Below, piece by piece: positions 33,728-43,012 of a stretch of 64,000 bases of DNA (its first letter is position 1; every line of letters begins with the position of its first letter). The notes under the pieces were generated by a model. The model was not told the origin of the DNA. It saw only the letters and a list, made by a program, of their open reading frames with translations, and did no database searches. The translations under genes were made by a program, and so were the position numbers. This stretch comes from Kibdelosporangium sp. MJ126-NF4 (GTDB taxonomy: Bacteria > Actinomycetota > Actinomycetes > Mycobacteriales > Pseudonocardiaceae). The DNA is taken from assembly GCF_000826545.1 (NCBI RefSeq), contig NZ_CDME01000006.1, positions 217,063 through 281,062 of the forward strand. Reading direction: 5' to 3'.

Positions 33728-35599
33728 TCAGGCTGGGCTGGCTGCCGGGGCGGCTGGTTTGACCTTGGTGCTGCGGATCCGGTTGAGGAGGGCCTTCGCG
33801 GTCTCGGTGCCGGACTCGACTTGGGCGAGTTGTTTGTTCACCGCCTGCAGGCGCTTGGAGCGTTCGGTCGCGTCGAGGCGCATGGCCTTGTCGACCTCGC
33901 GTAGCTCGTTCTCGATGGCGGTGATTCGTCGGCCGAGTGCGTCGTCCAGTGCCAGTGACAGTTCCTGCTCGGCCTGGATCAGCTGGTCGGCGACCATCTG
34001 GTCCAAAGTGGAGCGGGCGTCGGCGATGGCGTCGGTCAGCCATGTCTTCATGTGCTGCTTGCCCTGGGCGTGCCGCCGGGTCTTGGCGATCCACCAGCCC
34101 GCGCCGAGGCCGAGCACGATCGTCACCGGGGCGACGATCACGCCGAGTGTTCCCGCTGCGGCCGCGCCGAACAGTCCCAACGGCAACGTGGCGAGCTTGC
34201 CGAGGCCGACGCCGCCGGAGATGCCCATCATCACCATCAGCTTGTCCTCTGACGTACCCGGGCGTTTCTCCGGCGTACGCAGCACCACCGGCGGCTGTCC
34301 CGCGCGCGCGTACTGGGCCTGCAGTATCGCCAGCTCGTCCGGGGAGAACAGGCCGGTCAGCACCGTCTCGCCGATCTTGTTCAGCCGGGCGCCGACGGAC
34401 GTGCTGACGCGGCGGGAGACCAGTTGCAGCGCCGCGTCGACCTGGCCGGGCAACGCTGCGAGCGCCTCCTTGTCGGCCGCGTCGATCGCCTGGCGGAACC
34501 AGGTCTGCATGTCCCGCATCTCGCGACTGACCTCGTGGGTGTTCTCCATCCGGGCTCGCTGGATCTCACCCCGCATCTTCACCTGCCAGCCGCGGGTGGC
34601 CGACTTGCGCTGGACGGCCAGCTCCTCCTTGCGCGCCTTGAGCACCTTGACCTCGTCGGCACCGGTCGTCAGCGCTCGGGACTCGTTGTTCAGCTGGACC
34701 TTGATCTCGTCGAGCGAGGTGGTCAGTGCCCGCATCGTGTTGGCCTCGGCCAGCATCGCGGCCTTGCCGATCACCATCTCCTGCAGGGCGTCCGACAGCG
34801 CGGACAGACCCGACTTCTCCCTGAGCATCTCGGCGGCCTGCTCGTTGGGGGCCTTGTTAGCCATCTCGGCCATCCGCGCCGACACGGGGTGGAAGGTCGA
34901 CTCGGCGAACCGGGGCGCGTGCTCGCGCAGCAGCTCCTGGTCGGCCTCCAGCACCTGACGCCAGCCGCGGAACTGATCCACTTTGGACAGCGCGAACAGC
35001 ACGGTCTCGACGCGGTCGCCGACGTTGCGCAGGAAGTTCAACTCACCCGAGGTGAACGGCGCCGACGCGTCGACCACGAACAGCAACGCCGTCGCGCTGG
35101 CCGCTGCCTCCAGCGCCAGTTCCCCGTGCACCGAGTCCAGGCCGCCGACACCGGGCGTGTCCACGATGGAGATCTTGCCGAGCAGGTCCACCGGGCCGTC
35201 CACCTCGACATAGCGTGGCGGCAGTTGGCCTTCCGGCAGTTCGTGCGAGGCCGACACCCAGTTGATCAGCTTGGTGAGGTCGACCTGGATCGGCGCGAGG
35301 TGGCCCGGGTAGCACGCCCGCGCCTCCCACTGCTCGGCGTGCCCGAACACCAGGTACGTCGCCGTCGCGACGTCAGCGTCCACAGGCGACAGTCCCGGCT
35401 GCCCGAGCAGGGCGTTGACCAACGTGCTCTTGCCGCGGTTGGTCTCGCCGACAGTGACGACCGTCGGCTGCTTCCTGCGGCGGGCCCGCAGCTCCTCGAC
35501 CCACGCCGCCGACTCGGGCGAGACCTCCCGCAGCAGGTTCAGCATCTGCTCACGGTGTGCGGCGACCTGCTTCGGCAGACTCGGTGCGGGCGCGGTCAC
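33728..35599 (-). CDS. Dynamin-family GTPase (long)
   Basis: 623-residue bacterial dynamin-like GTPase. G1 is VVTVGETNRGKSTLVNALLG near residue 52, G3 is SIVDTPGVGGLDSVHGELA near 147, G4 is ALSKVDQF near 207. A stretch near residue 450-500 (LGKLATLPLGLFGAAAAGTLGVIVAPVTIVLGLGAGWWI) is hydrophobic, likely a membrane hairpin, followed by a coiled-coil stalk to the C-terminus. This is the IniA/IniC-like pattern. GTG start overlaps the GrpE-like stop (GTGA), third gene of an operon from 37673. Probable role in membrane remodelling. Confidence 0.9.
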   Translation of the reverse strand: MTAPAPSLPKQVAAHREQMLNLLREVSPESAAWVEELRARRRKQPTVVTVGETNRGKSTLVNALLGQPGLSPVDADVATATYLVFGHAEQWEARACYPGHLAPIQVDLTKLINWVSASHELPEGQLPPRYVEVDGPVDLLGKISIVDTPGVGGLDSVHGELALEAAASATALLFVVDASAPFTSGELNFLRNVGDRVETVLFALSKVDQFRGWRQVLEADQELLREHAPRFAESTFHPVSARMAEMANKAPNEQAAEMLREKSGLSALSDALQEMVIGKAAMLAEANTMRALTTSLDEIKVQLNNESRALTTGADEVKVLKARKEELAVQRKSATRGWQVKMRGEIQRARMENTHEVSREMRDMQTWFRQAIDAADKEALAALPGQVDAALQLVSRRVSTSVGARLNKIGETVLTGLFSPDELAILQAQYARAGQPPVVLRTPEKRPGTSEDKLMVMMGISGGVGLGKLATLPLGLFGAAAAGTLGVIVAPVTIVLGLGAGWWIAKTRRHAQGKQHMKTWLTDAIADARSTLDQMVADQLIQAEQELSLALDDALGRRITAIENELREVDKAMRLDATERSKRLQAVNKQLAQVESGTETAKALLNRIRSTKVKPAAPAASPA

Positions 35600-36066
35600 G
35601 ACTGCTTCACCTTGTACACCGTCACAATCGGCGCGCGCAGCAACCGCCCGCGATCAGCGAAACCCACCACTTCCGTCTCCGCCACCACGCCGTCCATTGT
35701 CACGTCCGGCGTCGACACGGTGCCACCGGCCTCGTGCTGCGCCGGGTCGAACACGTCACCGTCCGGGCGGATCGACGACACCCCGATGCCCAGCAGCCCT
35801 TCCTCAAGGCGCTCGACCACACCGGGGCTGCGGGCGCGGTCGAGCGCGTACAGGCAGAGCTGCACGAGGGTGTCCCGCTCGGACAACGCCTTGCCGAGCG
35901 TCTCGGACTGCTCGGCGGGCTGGTCGGCGGTGTTGTCGATGCCCGCGATCATGTCGGCGCTCACTTCGATGGTCGAGTCGGCTTCGATGGCCGGGTCGGC
36001 TCCGGTCGTCGACCCGGTCTCATCGTCGGCCTTGGTGCGCCGGAAAAGGGAAGCCAACGAGATCAT
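35596..36066 (-). CDS. GrpE-like nucleotide exchange factor domain protein
   Basis: 156-residue protein. The acidic N-terminus (about 1-55) is followed by a helix (LGKALSERDTLVQLCLYALDRARS) and a beta domain, FDPAQHEAGGTVSTPDVTMDGVVAETEVVGFADRGRLLRAPIVTVYK. The last part resembles the GrpE C-terminus (FDP..HEAV...DRVLRPA.V.V). It sits between two dynamin GTPases with a 4-bp overlap. Similar loci elsewhere carry an Hsp70-like gene, which is absent here. ATG at 36066 (MISLASLF) chosen over longer forms. Confidence 0.75.
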   Translation of the reverse strand: MISLASLFRRTKADDETGSTTGADPAIEADSTIEVSADMIAGIDNTADQPAEQSETLGKALSERDTLVQLCLYALDRARSPGVVERLEEGLLGIGVSSIRPDGDVFDPAQHEAGGTVSTPDVTMDGVVAETEVVGFADRGRLLRAPIVTVYKVKQS

Positions 36067-36107
36067 CCTGTCTGCGAGCTGAAACGGCTGTCCGGCCGAA
36101 GTTACCT

Positions 36108-37673
36108 CTAGTTGCCACGAAGCTGCTGCCAGATGAGGAAATAAGCCCGGTGCACGACGTGCGCCACCCGGCTCTGCGCCGGGGTCGCGCCGAACGACGC
36201 GAACGAACGCCACCAGCCCGCGCGTTCCAACGCGTACGCGACCAACTCCTGCTGTGGGCGGCCCTTCATGCCGAGCTGCTCGCCGACATCCGCGCTGCCA
36301 CCGACCCGCAACACCTCCTCGGCGAGATCCACCGGCATCGACACCGCGCCGGACGTGACCAGCGTGAGGGCTTCGAGCAGACGCAACGCGTGTGCTTCCG
36401 GCTTGGCCAGCAGCACCTCGATCGCGTCGTGCACGCGCTGCCGCTCGCCCAGGTCACCGGACGCCTGCGCGAGCGCGGTCACCGACGCCAACGCGGCGGC
36501 GGCCTTGATGCCGTCCGCACGGGCACGGAACACCGCGTCGAGCCGGGCGCGCAGGCTCGCCAGGCCGGAGGCGTCGAGCAGCTTGCGCCGCAGCGCGCCC
36601 GCCGTCAGCTCCGGGTCCTGCCGCAGCGCGTCCACCGCCTGGCTGATGCCGTACAGGTCGAGCTTCTCCAGCAGACGCAGCCGGGTGCCGCTGGGCACGT
36701 CACACTCCCAGCTGGTGAAGATGTCGGCCGAGACCAGCAGCATCTCCCAGGTCACGTCGTCGAGCTGGGCGAGCTGCTTGAGCGCGTCCGCGTCGGCCGA
36801 GGTGAAGCCGCCGGACTCGGCCGTCTCGGCGAGCAGTCCGATCACCGGCAGCACGTCGGCGACGCGGGGCTTGAGCGTGAGCGCCTGCTTCTCGGCCAGC
36901 AGGGACGCGGCCTTCCAGACATCGCCGTCCGCGCCCGTCACGGACTCGGGCGCGATCGTGTCCGCCTTGTTCAGCACCGCGATCGCGTTCACCGGACCGG
37001 CCTCACGGCTCGCGGTCGCCGCGGTGAACGCCGCAAGCGCTTGCTGGTCGTCGGCGCGCACGCCCTGGGTCACGACGTAGAGCACGGCTTCGGCGCCCGC
37101 GACGGCGTTGCGTGACGTGTCGTCCAGGTCGTCACCGGACTCGTCGTCCTCGCTGCTCTCCGCCGGTTTGGCCGCGCCGAGCAGCTGCTCGGTCCTGGCG
37201 ACCGACGCGGCGTCCAGCGAGCCGAGGCCGGGCGTGTCGATGACCGTCAGGTCCCGCAGCACGGCGTTGGTCAGGTACGCCTCGATGTGCGACACCTGGT
37301 CGAAGTCCAGGTCGAGGGTGTTCGGGATCATCCCGGTCGCGTCGAACGGCAGCACCTGCTTGCGGCCGTCGTTGAAGATCACTTCGACGCGGTCGACCGT
37401 GCCGTACTGGAATCTGGTCACCAGCCGTGTGCACTCGCCGACGTCGGTCGGCGCCACCCGGCGGCCGATCAGCGCGTTGACGAGAGTCGACTTGCCGGAC
37501 TTGATCCGGCCGGCGACAGCGACCTGCAGCGGCGCGGACAACCGGCGCAGGACCTCACGGAAACCAGCCGCGGTACGGGCCGTGACCTGCGACTGGAGCC
37601 GGACGCATAACTGCGCGACCGCAGCCGACAGCGGGCCTGCCAGGTGCTGTTGGTGATCGGTCGCCGTCGTCAC
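36108..37673 (-). CDS. Dynamin-family GTPase (short)
   Basis: 521-residue GTPase, first gene of the dynamin operon. G1 is VAVAGRIKSGKSTLVNALIG near residue 57, G2 region APTDVGECTRLVTRF near 78, G3 TVIDTPGLGSLDAASVARTEQ near 145, G4 AIAVLNKADTIAP near 236. An acidic insert (ESSEDDESGDDLDDTS) follows G3. There is no obvious transmembrane segment; it may pair with the long dynamin as a heteromer, as proposed for two-gene bacterial dynamins. GTG start, 68 bp from the divergent membrane gene. Confidence 0.89.
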   Translation of the reverse strand: MTTATDHQQHLAGPLSAAVAQLCVRLQSQVTARTAAGFREVLRRLSAPLQVAVAGRIKSGKSTLVNALIGRRVAPTDVGECTRLVTRFQYGTVDRVEVIFNDGRKQVLPFDATGMIPNTLDLDFDQVSHIEAYLTNAVLRDLTVIDTPGLGSLDAASVARTEQLLGAAKPAESSEDDESGDDLDDTSRNAVAGAEAVLYVVTQGVRADDQQALAAFTAATASREAGPVNAIAVLNKADTIAPESVTGADGDVWKAASLLAEKQALTLKPRVADVLPVIGLLAETAESGGFTSADADALKQLAQLDDVTWEMLLVSADIFTSWECDVPSGTRLRLLEKLDLYGISQAVDALRQDPELTAGALRRKLLDASGLASLRARLDAVFRARADGIKAAAALASVTALAQASGDLGERQRVHDAIEVLLAKPEAHALRLLEALTLVTSGAVSMPVDLAEEVLRVGGSADVGEQLGMKGRPQQELVAYALERAGWWRSFASFGATPAQSRVAHVVHRAYFLIWQQLRGN

Positions 37674-37741
37674 GCGAGAAATCGTGCCATGTCTTCCCGA
37701 CGCACGGTTGCAAACCCGTGATTAAGGGGTAACCAGCTGCC

Positions 37742-38197
37742 ATGGACACGAACAGCTACATCGCCTTCCTCGTGGTCGGTGTCATCCTCGTGGCCATCGA
37801 CGGGCAGATCATCTACCGGAGCGGGCGGCGGTATCTCGAGCGTTCCTATGGCGATTCCGGTGCGGGCACGTCCATGGCGCGCCTGGTCACCGTGCTGTTC
37901 CACCTCGTGGTACTCGGTCTGCTGATGCTGATCTCCACCGTCGATGTCGGAGAGTCCCAGGCCGAGGGTGTCATTCTGCGGCTGGGCATCGTCCTGCTGC
38001 TGCTGGCCGCGGCACACGGGGTGACCATCGCCATCCTCGCCAGGATCAAGGAGCACCAGGTCCAGGAGCAGCTGGCTGAGGAGATGGCGCACCCGCAGCA
38101 GACCACGACCACCCGGACCGAGCACCAGCCCGAGCCGAGCATCGACTCGACGCCGACCTCGACCGCCAACCCCCCGCCGCCCTACCTCGCTCCGTAG
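37742..38197 (+). CDS. Small integral membrane protein
   Basis: 151-residue protein with about three membrane segments (residues 8-26, 47-68, 80-98) and a Thr/Pro-rich hydrophilic C-terminus (TTTTRTEHQPEPSIDSTPTST). The ATG at 37742 is preceded by AAGGGG. It is divergent from the dynamin operon, so a shared promoter region of 68 bp is possible. Not recognised; the location suggests a membrane partner for the dynamins, but this is inference. Confidence 0.72.
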   Translation: MDTNSYIAFLVVGVILVAIDGQIIYRSGRRYLERSYGDSGAGTSMARLVTVLFHLVVLGLLMLISTVDVGESQAEGVILRLGIVLLLLAAAHGVTIAILARIKEHQVQEQLAEEMAHPQQTTTTRTEHQPEPSIDSTPTSTANPPPPYLAP

Positions 38198-38261
38198 AAG
38201 TCAGCCTTCAGGGCGACCCCGTTCAGCCTCCGGCTCGACGCGCCGGGGGCTTCGGCGGGCT

Positions 38262-38267
38262 TAGGCT
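38262..38267 (+). promoter_or_regulatory. TAGGCT -10 box, leaderless histidine kinase
   Basis: TAGGCT lies 6 nt before the GTG at 38274. No ribosome-binding site is present. Confidence 0.5.
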
Positions 38268-38273
38268 GCTCGT

Positions 38274-39461
38274 GTGCGACGGCTGAGCCTGTGGATGCGG
38301 CAGCATCCGACGTTTGGCGATTGCCTGTTGGCCCTGTTGCTCGCACTGTTCGAACTGCCTGCGTTCTTCGCCGAGACCAGCCCCCATCCGCTCTGGCTCT
38401 ACCTGCTGGTGGACGTCGGCATGATCGGCCCGATCGTGCTGCGCAGGCGACGCCCGATGGTGGCCTGTTACCTGGTCCTGCTCGCCGCGTTCGTGCAACT
38501 GACCACCGACGCCCTCCTGCGTACGCTGCTACCGATCAGGGCCGCGGACATGGCGGTCGGCATCGCGCTGTACACGATGGTCGTCTACGTCGGCCGCCGC
38601 CAGGCGTTGATCTACGCGGTCTGGGTCACGATCGGCACGGTCCTGTGGGGGATCTGGCTCATCAAGCCGCAGACCGACCAGTGGTGGATCACGGGTATCG
38701 CGATGCTGATGCTGTTCGCGTTCCACTGGACGTTGGGCGAGTTCGTCGGCGCGCGCCGCGCCTACCAGGCGGAAGTCGAGCAGCGGCTGCGGCTGCTGGA
38801 AACCGAGCGCGACCAGCAGGCCAAGATCGCCGTCGCCGAGGAACGCGCTCGCATCGCCCGTGAGCTGCACGACGTGGTGGCGCACGCGGTCAGCGTGATG
38901 GTCGTCCAGGCCGATGGCGCGACCTACGCCGTGCACACCAATCCGGAACTGGCCGCCCGCGCGATCAAGACGATCTCGTCGACCGGCCGGGAGGCACTGA
39001 CCGAACTGCGGCGCCTGCTCGGCGTGCTGCGCGCGGAGGACGGCGGCGAGACCGAACGCACCCCGCAGCCGGGCACGAACTCGCTCAACGACCTCGCCGA
39101 ACGCGTCCGTCTGGTCGGCCTGCCGGTGCGGCTGAAGCTCAAGGGTGAGCTGGACGGCCTGCCCGCGGGCATCGGGCTGGGCGTCTACCGGATCGTGCAG
39201 GAGGCGCTGACGAACACGCTCAAGCACGCGGGCGCGGGGGCGTCCGCCGTGGTGCGCGTGGCGCGGATCGGCGAGAACATCGAGCTGGACATCACCGACG
39301 ACGGCTTCGGCACCCCGAACGAGCTGGTGTCGATCTCCGGGGGCAACGGCCTGATCGGGATGCGGGAGCGGGCGAACGTGTTCGGCGGCACCCTGCAGGC
39401 CGGTCCGCGGCCAGGCGGAGGATGGCACGTGCACGCGGTACTACCAATCCAGGGAACCTAG
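38274..39461 (+). CDS. NarL-type sensor histidine kinase
   Basis: 395-residue membrane sensor kinase (HisKA_3 type). About five to six N-terminal membrane helices span residues 15-155. A coiled linker (VEQRLRLLETERDQQAKIAVAEERARIARELHD) leads to the phospho-acceptor His in ARELHDVVAHAVSVM near residue 203. The HATPase has VYRIVQEALTNTLKHAG and DDGFG...GLIGMRERANVFGG. Partner response regulator follows 6 bp downstream. The signal is unknown. Confidence 0.93.
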   Translation: MRRLSLWMRQHPTFGDCLLALLLALFELPAFFAETSPHPLWLYLLVDVGMIGPIVLRRRRPMVACYLVLLAAFVQLTTDALLRTLLPIRAADMAVGIALYTMVVYVGRRQALIYAVWVTIGTVLWGIWLIKPQTDQWWITGIAMLMLFAFHWTLGEFVGARRAYQAEVEQRLRLLETERDQQAKIAVAEERARIARELHDVVAHAVSVMVVQADGATYAVHTNPELAARAIKTISSTGREALTELRRLLGVLRAEDGGETERTPQPGTNSLNDLAERVRLVGLPVRLKLKGELDGLPAGIGLGVYRIVQEALTNTLKHAGAGASAVVRVARIGENIELDITDDGFGTPNELVSISGGNGLIGMRERANVFGGTLQAGPRPGGGWHVHAVLPIQGT

Positions 39462-39467
39462 GGAAAC

Positions 39468-40124
39468 ATGATCAGAGTGGTGTTGGTCGACGACCAGGAG
39501 CTGATGCGCGTCGGCTTCCGCATGGTGCTCGGCGCCCAGCCGGACATGGAGATCGTCGGCGAGGCCGGTGACGGCGAGGCGGCCGTGAAACTGGCGGCGC
39601 AGCTGCGGCCGGACGTGGTGCTGATGGACGTCCGGATGCCGGTGCTGGACGGCGTGGAGGCGACCAAGCTGATCACGGAGGCGGGGACGGCGAAAGTCCT
39701 CGTGATGACGACCTTCGACCTGGACGAGTACGCACTGACCGCGCTGCGCAATGGCGCCAGCGGGTTCATGCTCAAGGACACCCCGCCTGACCACCTGGTG
39801 GCCGCGCTGCGGTCGGTCGCCAGCGGTGACGCCGTGGTGTCGCCGAGCGTGACCCGGCGGCTGCTCGACCGGTTCCTCGGTGCCGCCGGTGGGCAGTTGC
39901 GGGACGCTTCCGTGCTTGACGCCTTGACCGACCGCGAGCGCGAGGTGCTCGTGTTGATGGCTCAGGGCCTGTCGAACACCGAGATCGCCAGGAAGCTTTT
40001 CCTGTCCGAGGCGACCGTGAAGACACACGTCGGTCGCGTGCTCGCCAAACTGGAGCTACGCGACCGCGTGCAGGCTGTCGTGCTGGCGTACGAGACTGGG
40101 CTCGTTCGCCCAGGTGAGGCCTAG
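39468..40124 (+). CDS. NarL/LuxR-family response regulator
   Basis: 218-residue regulator. The receiver domain has the acidic pair (LVDDQ, Asp9-Asp10), the phospho-acceptor Asp in VVLMDVRMP near 54, Thr near 82 (VMTTFD) and Lys in FMLKDTPP near 104. The LuxR-type HTH occupies about 150-210 (LTDREREVLVLMAQGLSNTEIARKLFLSEATVKTHVGRVLAKL). It forms an operon with the kinase; targets are unknown. A hairpin (40166-40180) separates it from the convergent hydrolase. Confidence 0.95.
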   Translation: MIRVVLVDDQELMRVGFRMVLGAQPDMEIVGEAGDGEAAVKLAAQLRPDVVLMDVRMPVLDGVEATKLITEAGTAKVLVMTTFDLDEYALTALRNGASGFMLKDTPPDHLVAALRSVASGDAVVSPSVTRRLLDRFLGAAGGQLRDASVLDALTDREREVLVLMAQGLSNTEIARKLFLSEATVKTHVGRVLAKLELRDRVQAVVLAYETGLVRPGEA

Positions 40125-40165
40125 TTTCCGCCGGAACTGTCAGTCCCCTGCGGTAACGTGAAAAA

Positions 40166-40180
40166 CAAGGGATCCCCTTG
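40166..40180. terminator. Short hairpin between convergent genes
   Basis: CAAGGG-ATC-CCCTTG perfect repeat between the response regulator and hydrolase stops. The 3-nt loop makes it a modest bidirectional terminator. Confidence 0.55.
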
Positions 40181-40204
40181 GGGGAATTGGTGATGCGGTG
40201 GTGG

Positions 40205-41290
40205 CTACCCTCGGCCCGGCCAGGCCACCCGCGCTGTCGAGGTGGCGCCGGGCAGCGGGCGGTGGCCGGTCAGCGTCGGCAGTCCGCTGATGTCGCCGTA
40301 GAGCTCGTAGCGGTAGAACGCGACTGCGTAGGCGGTCAGCGCGCGCTGTTGCTGAGCGGGCGTCAACTCCTGTGCTGGGCAGGTGCTGTCGTCCTCGCCG
40401 AACTGGAACGGCGGTGTCCAGTTCGTGTTGAAGTAGTTGTGGTTCGCGTTGCGCAGGGACACCGTGAAGTCCGTGACGGTGTTGACCCCCTTGATGTCGT
40501 CCAGGTACTGCTGGCCCGCTTCGCCGACCGCGCCGTCGCAGGAGCTGGTGACGGCGGTGAACGGGACCGTGGTGCTGAGGGTGTCGCTGTGGTCGCCGTC
40601 CGGCCAGTCGAACTTGACCGGGGCCAGGCCCAGTACCGCGCGGACGCGGACACCGGCTGGCCATTCGCCGCGGTGCTTGTCCGACGCCTGCCACATGACT
40701 CCCTTGCCGCCGCGGGAATGCCCGAGGGTGCCGACGCGTGTCATGTCGACGTGGCCTTTGAACGAGGCCGCGACCGGCCGTCCGGTGTCCGGATCAGTGA
40801 AGCGACCGGCCAGCGGTCCGCCTCCGGTGGCGGCCAGCTGCTGCCACAACCGCAGGTGCTCGTTGATCAGCCGGGCCCGGTCGCCGTAGTCGAACGAGGT
40901 CATGTTGATGGCGTCGACGCTGATCGAGACCACGACGAAACCGCGTGACGCCAGTTCGGCGCCGAGGTAGTCGTACCCGCGGTAGCTGGGGAAGGGACGA
41001 GAACCGGCTGGGCAGGGCCAAGTGTCGGCGGCCTGGACGTCACAGGCCCACCACGAGCCGTGCGCCATGACGATCAACGGCAGCTTGCCGGTCAGCCGCC
41101 GCGGGTGGTGCACGACCGCCCGCACCTCGCTGACGGTGCCGCTCTGAGGGTCGGTGTACGCGGTGTCGCCCAGGTCGTACCCGGAGCGCATGACGACGCC
41201 CGCCACGCTGGCCTCGGCGGCAGCGGGCAGGGCGCTGCCTGTCAGGAGCGCGATCACCACACCGATCGCGAATCGGACTCGAGTGTTCAC
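40205..41290 (-). CDS. Secreted alpha/beta hydrolase
   Basis: 361-residue exported hydrolase. A Sec-type signal peptide (residues ~1-25, cleaved after AAAEA) precedes an alpha/beta fold. The oxyanion region is VMAHGSWWACDVQ, and the nucleophile elbow GTLGHSRGGKGVMW has Ser near 185. Acidic and His residues are in the C-terminal part (SLRNANHNYFNTNWTPPF). Similar actinobacterial proteins carry an extra C-terminal beta-domain that is absent here. GTG 41290 is chosen because GAGG lies upstream; 41308 would add six residues. Confidence 0.82.
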   Translation of the reverse strand: MNTRVRFAIGVVIALLTGSALPAAAEASVAGVVMRSGYDLGDTAYTDPQSGTVSEVRAVVHHPRRLTGKLPLIVMAHGSWWACDVQAADTWPCPAGSRPFPSYRGYDYLGAELASRGFVVVSISVDAINMTSFDYGDRARLINEHLRLWQQLAATGGGPLAGRFTDPDTGRPVAASFKGHVDMTRVGTLGHSRGGKGVMWQASDKHRGEWPAGVRVRAVLGLAPVKFDWPDGDHSDTLSTTVPFTAVTSSCDGAVGEAGQQYLDDIKGVNTVTDFTVSLRNANHNYFNTNWTPPFQFGEDDSTCPAQELTPAQQQRALTAYAVAFYRYELYGDISGLPTLTGHRPLPGATSTARVAWPGRG

Positions 41291-41352
41291 GCCGCTACCA
41301 CGCCTCACCTGACCGGCATGTTGTCCTCGGGAGCGGCTAGTTCACGCCACGC

Positions 41353-42243
41353 TCAGCGGTAGTCGTCGGGGTTGACGGTGTGCGGGTCGAGGCCCTGGCC
41401 GAAAATGTCCGCGTACCAGCGGCCCCAGTCGGGCCGGGTGCCGTCGAGGTCGGTGAAGCCGTACTCCCGCATCAGACTCCAGGATGACAGCGACTGGCCT
41501 GACCAGCGGTTCACCTGCGGGTCGCTGGCCAGTGCGGCCACCGCGCGGCCGATGTAGTGCGGGGTTTCCGCCATCGAGAAGTGGATGTCCTGCGCGATCG
41601 CGTCACGCCAGGTGTCCTCGGTGACGCCCATGCCTTCGAGCATCGCTTCCGACCGGATGAATCCGGGAGTCAGTGCCAGTGCTGTCACGCCGTGGTCGCT
41701 CAGTTGCCTGCCCATTGCCTGTGCTGTTCGGCGGAGGCCGGATTTGACGAGGTAGTAGGGCAGCGAGACGCCGTGGTAGGTCTCGTCGTCGCCGTCGGTG
41801 ACCTCCACGACCAGGCCGCTGCCCTGCTTGACCATCAGCGGCAGCAGGGCGTGCAGCGCTCGCAGGTGGGTTTCCATTCCGTTGCGGTGCACCGCTATCG
41901 CTTTGTCCACATCGGATTCCCAGAACGGGGTGCTGTGCTCGACGAACGGGTCGCCGCCCCAGACGTCGTTCACCAGCACGTCGAGCCGGGTCAGCCGGGA
42001 GCGCAGGTCGGCGACGTCCTGCGCGACCGTGAAGTCGCAGCGGACCGGGATGCCGTGCCCGCCTGCCTTCGTGACCAGTTCCGCGGTGTCCTCAATGGTT
42101 TCCGGGCGGTTCATCGGGCTGGCCGACGTGCGGGTGGTGCGCCCGGCCACGTAGACCGTCGCGCCGATCGCTCCCAGTTCGACCGCGATCCCGCGGCCGC
42201 AGCCCCTGGTCGCGCCCGCGACCACCGCAACCAGTTCAGCCAT
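41353..42243 (-). CDS. Short-chain dehydrogenase/reductase
   Basis: 296-residue NAD(P)-dependent SDR. The cofactor motif is VVAGATRGCGRGIAVEL near residue 7-20 (a variant TG-x3-G-x-G). LVNDVWGGDPFVEHST is near 90, and the catalytic YYLVKSGLRR (Tyr-x3-Lys) near 160. It follows a TetR gene, overlapping its end by 8 bp, so both are cotranscribed and the TetR probably controls it. Substrate unknown. Its last ~60 residues (SGQSLSSWSLMREYGFTDLDG) are longer than a minimal SDR. Confidence 0.9.
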   Translation of the reverse strand: MAELVAVVAGATRGCGRGIAVELGAIGATVYVAGRTTRTSASPMNRPETIEDTAELVTKAGGHGIPVRCDFTVAQDVADLRSRLTRLDVLVNDVWGGDPFVEHSTPFWESDVDKAIAVHRNGMETHLRALHALLPLMVKQGSGLVVEVTDGDDETYHGVSLPYYLVKSGLRRTAQAMGRQLSDHGVTALALTPGFIRSEAMLEGMGVTEDTWRDAIAQDIHFSMAETPHYIGRAVAALASDPQVNRWSGQSLSSWSLMREYGFTDLDGTRPDWGRWYADIFGQGLDPHTVNPDDYR

Positions 42244-42775
42244 TGTGCTGCCATCCCTTCAGTACCGCGTCGATGTCTTCGGCGATGCGGTCGAGCAGGC
42301 TCCCCGACGGCCGCACCGACCAGGAGATCGCTGTTCCGTTCGCCAGGCAGACCAGGATCCGGGCCGCGTGCGGCGGTGCGCCGGGCACACCGCGGACGTG
42401 GACGGCGAGTTCCTGCTCGAAGACCGCGAAGAACTCGCCGTGTGCCTCCCGCAACTGCGGGTCGGCCAGGTCGGCGGCCAGTTGCCCCAGGTTGTTCGCC
42501 GCCGTCGCCGGGTCGTCCAGCTCGCGGTAGACGTCCATGATCGCCGCGCGTACGTCCGCAGCCGCCCTGACCTGCGCGCGAACCTGGTCGATCGCTGCCT
42601 CGAACAAGGCCTTGAGCAAACCGTGCTTCGAGCCGAAGCGCTGGGACACGGTGCCGACCGAGACGCCCGCGACCGCGGCGACGTCCGCGATCGTGAAGCC
42701 TGGTCCGCGTGCGCTGATGGCCACGCCTACCGCGTTGAGCAGCCGTTCGTCGGTGATTGTCCGGGGCCTCGCCAC
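42236..42775 (-). CDS. TetR-family regulator of the SDR
   Basis: 179-residue TetR repressor. The HTH is FTIADVAAVAGVSVGTVSQRFGSKHGLLKALF (about residues 28-60). The GTG at 42775 is chosen because the ATG at 42805 lies inside a perfect 7-bp inverted repeat (42789-42806) that looks like its operator. Autoregulation and control of the downstream SDR are expected; effector unknown. Confidence 0.85.
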   Translation of the reverse strand: MARPRTITDERLLNAVGVAISARGPGFTIADVAAVAGVSVGTVSQRFGSKHGLLKALFEAAIDQVRAQVRAAADVRAAIMDVYRELDDPATAANNLGQLAADLADPQLREAHGEFFAVFEQELAVHVRGVPGAPPHAARILVCLANGTAISWSVRPSGSLLDRIAEDIDAVLKGWQHNG

Positions 42776-42788
42776 GCCATTAGTGAAG

Positions 42789-42806
42789 CATGATTCATTA
42801 ATCATG
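42789..42806. promoter_or_regulatory. Putative TetR operator upstream of the TetR-SDR operon
   Basis: Perfect inverted repeat CATGATT-CATT-AATCATG, 14 bp before the GTG start of the TetR gene. Confidence 0.65.
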
Positions 42807-43012
42807 TCGACCCTGACCTCCGAACCCCGGGGCACGTCAGGGACTTCCCGGATCGCGGGTGGACGGATTGTCCGCCACGCTACGACTGCGAGCTGACCCC
42901 GAGTTGGGCCCACGGGAGGAGACAACTCCGGACCGTGGGAGGACGCGATCGGACGCCGGTACGCGACACGATTGGCCCATCGAGGCGGGAACCACTTCTC
43001 AAAGGAGCGACC

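Noticed and set aside
42776..42805. ATG 42805 as start of the TetR gene
   Set aside because: It lies inside the perfect inverted repeat that probably is the operator; GTG 42775 gives the usual TetR N-terminus.
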